Shown here piece by piece: positions 63,726 through 64,000 of a stretch of 64,000 nt of DNA. The stretch's first letter is position 1. The number at the start of each line of letters is the position of its first letter. The notes beneath the pieces are model-generated. The model was not told the DNA's origin. It saw only the letters and a list, made by a program, of their open reading frames with translations, and did not search any database. Position numbers and translations under genes: made by a program. This DNA comes from an uncultured Flavobacteriaceae bacterium (GTDB lineage: Bacteria > Bacteroidota > Bacteroidia > Flavobacteriales > Flavobacteriaceae). The stretch is from contig CANNAN010000001.1 of NCBI GenBank assembly GCA_947502635.1, positions 372,001 through 436,000 of the forward strand. Reading direction: 5' to 3'.

Positions 63726-63790
63726 CAAAACTATAGTGTAGACCAAAAGGAGGATTACACTATTGTTTCTAATGTATGACCTATTGTTTC
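63726..63790 (-). promoter_or_regulatory. AraC-type tandem operator and promoter of the FG-GAP T9SS gene
   Basis: On the minus strand: GAAACAATAG starting at 63790, a second GAAACAATA at 63769-63761 (21-bp period), 27 nt, then the -7 box TAGTTTTG at 63733-63726, 31 bp before the start codon at 63694. It matches the layout at 62129-62193 base for base in the conserved parts and in all spacings. The distal half-site here also sits in the palindrome CTATTGTTTCAATAG (63781-63795). Confidence 0.82.
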
Positions 63791-63805
63791 AATAGCCCGT
63801 AATCA

Positions 63806-64000
63806 TTAGTTTTGAATGTGGTTTTCTCTAAAAGAAGTAGGGGAGACGCCAACAACTTTTTTAAATGCTTTAGAAAAATATGTAGGTGATTCAAAGCCTG
63901 TTTCATAAGCTATTTCACTTACATGGAGCGATGTTGTAGCTAGAATTTCTTTGGCTTTCTCAATACGGACAAAATTGATGTAATTGGTTATGGACTGTCC
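63806..64000 (-). CDS. AraC-family transcriptional regulator, C-terminal HTH, cut by window edge
   Basis: The last 64 codons of a gene that enters from beyond the right edge. They read GQSITNYINFVRIEKAKEI, then LHVSEIAYETGFESPTYFS and KAFKKVVGVSPTSFREN: the second half of an AraC/XylS DNA-binding domain. It may be a free AraC regulator or the end of an HTCS; the rest of the gene is needed to tell. It lies 15 bp above the first tandem operator, in the same direction, and is the obvious candidate to bind it. Confidence 0.92.
   Translation of the reverse strand, partial: GQSITNYINFVRIEKAKEILATTSLHVSEIAYETGFESPTYFSKAFKKVVGVSPTSFRENHIQN

Overview
The window reads as a piece of a marine Flavobacteriia (Bacteroidota) chromosome. 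It is AT-rich. It carries SusC/SusD outer-membrane glycan-uptake pairs, a hybrid two-component system (HTCS), an ECF sigma/FecR/STN-SusC signalling set and type IX secretion (T9SS) C-terminal tails. Its promoters show the Bacteroidota -7 box TAnnTTTG. No species-level call is made.

Region 1 (1-4998, +) is the end of a polysaccharide utilisation locus (PUL): a SusC cut by the window edge, a SusD and a DUF1735-type surface lipoprotein, closed by a terminator. Region 2 (5.3-13.9 kb, +) is a Bacteroidota RHS cassette. It is split over two large exported proteins with a small lipocalin-like protein between them, has a variable C-terminal tip with an HE..H-rich motif, and is followed directly by a small secreted ORF that could be the immunity partner. 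Region 3 (14.2-15.3 kb, -) is a small signalling operon: an XRE-type HTH remnant, a membrane-anchored coiled-coil protein and a stand-alone receiver. The HTH is broken; both gene junctions are ATGA overlaps.

Region 4 (15.5-32.3 kb) is a carbohydrate-degradation cluster. A divergent HTCS faces a + strand run of GH3, beta-helix enzyme, GH29 fucosidase, GH30, a second beta-helix lipoprotein and a GH88 unsaturated glucuronyl hydrolase. This suggests a fucose- and uronate-containing, probably unsulfated glycan, since no sulfatase is present. Region 5 (32.4-33.7 kb) is housekeeping: thioredoxin reductase and tRNA-Pro(GGG).

Region 6 (33.9-49.7 kb) is a SusC/SusD locus with its own ECF sigma, FecR anti-sigma and STN-type SusC. 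It encodes no glycosidase. Its cargo is two paralogous VCBS/UnbV lipoproteins, a vanadium-haloperoxidase-like PAP2 lipoprotein and a membrane-anchored GyrI-like protein. Region 7 (49.8-54.7 kb, +) is a sugar-acid module: a gluconokinase/6-phosphogluconate dehydrogenase fusion, a GntP permease and a GH37 trehalase lipoprotein.

Region 8 (55.0-64.0 kb, -) encodes exported surface proteins. A five-gene operon holds a GH-A-like T9SS protein, a lipoprotein, a YadA-head/S74-chaperone fibre protein, a small T9SS protein and a collagen-like lipoprotein. Beside it is a single T9SS FG-GAP protein gene, and an AraC-type regulator is cut by the right edge. Both promoters share an identical layout: GAAACAATAG, N11, GAAACAATA, N27, TAGTTTTG. 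The two half-sites are 21 bp apart, as expected for an AraC-family activator. This shared architecture is the strongest new signal in the window. It also fixes the start of the GH-A-like gene at 62102.
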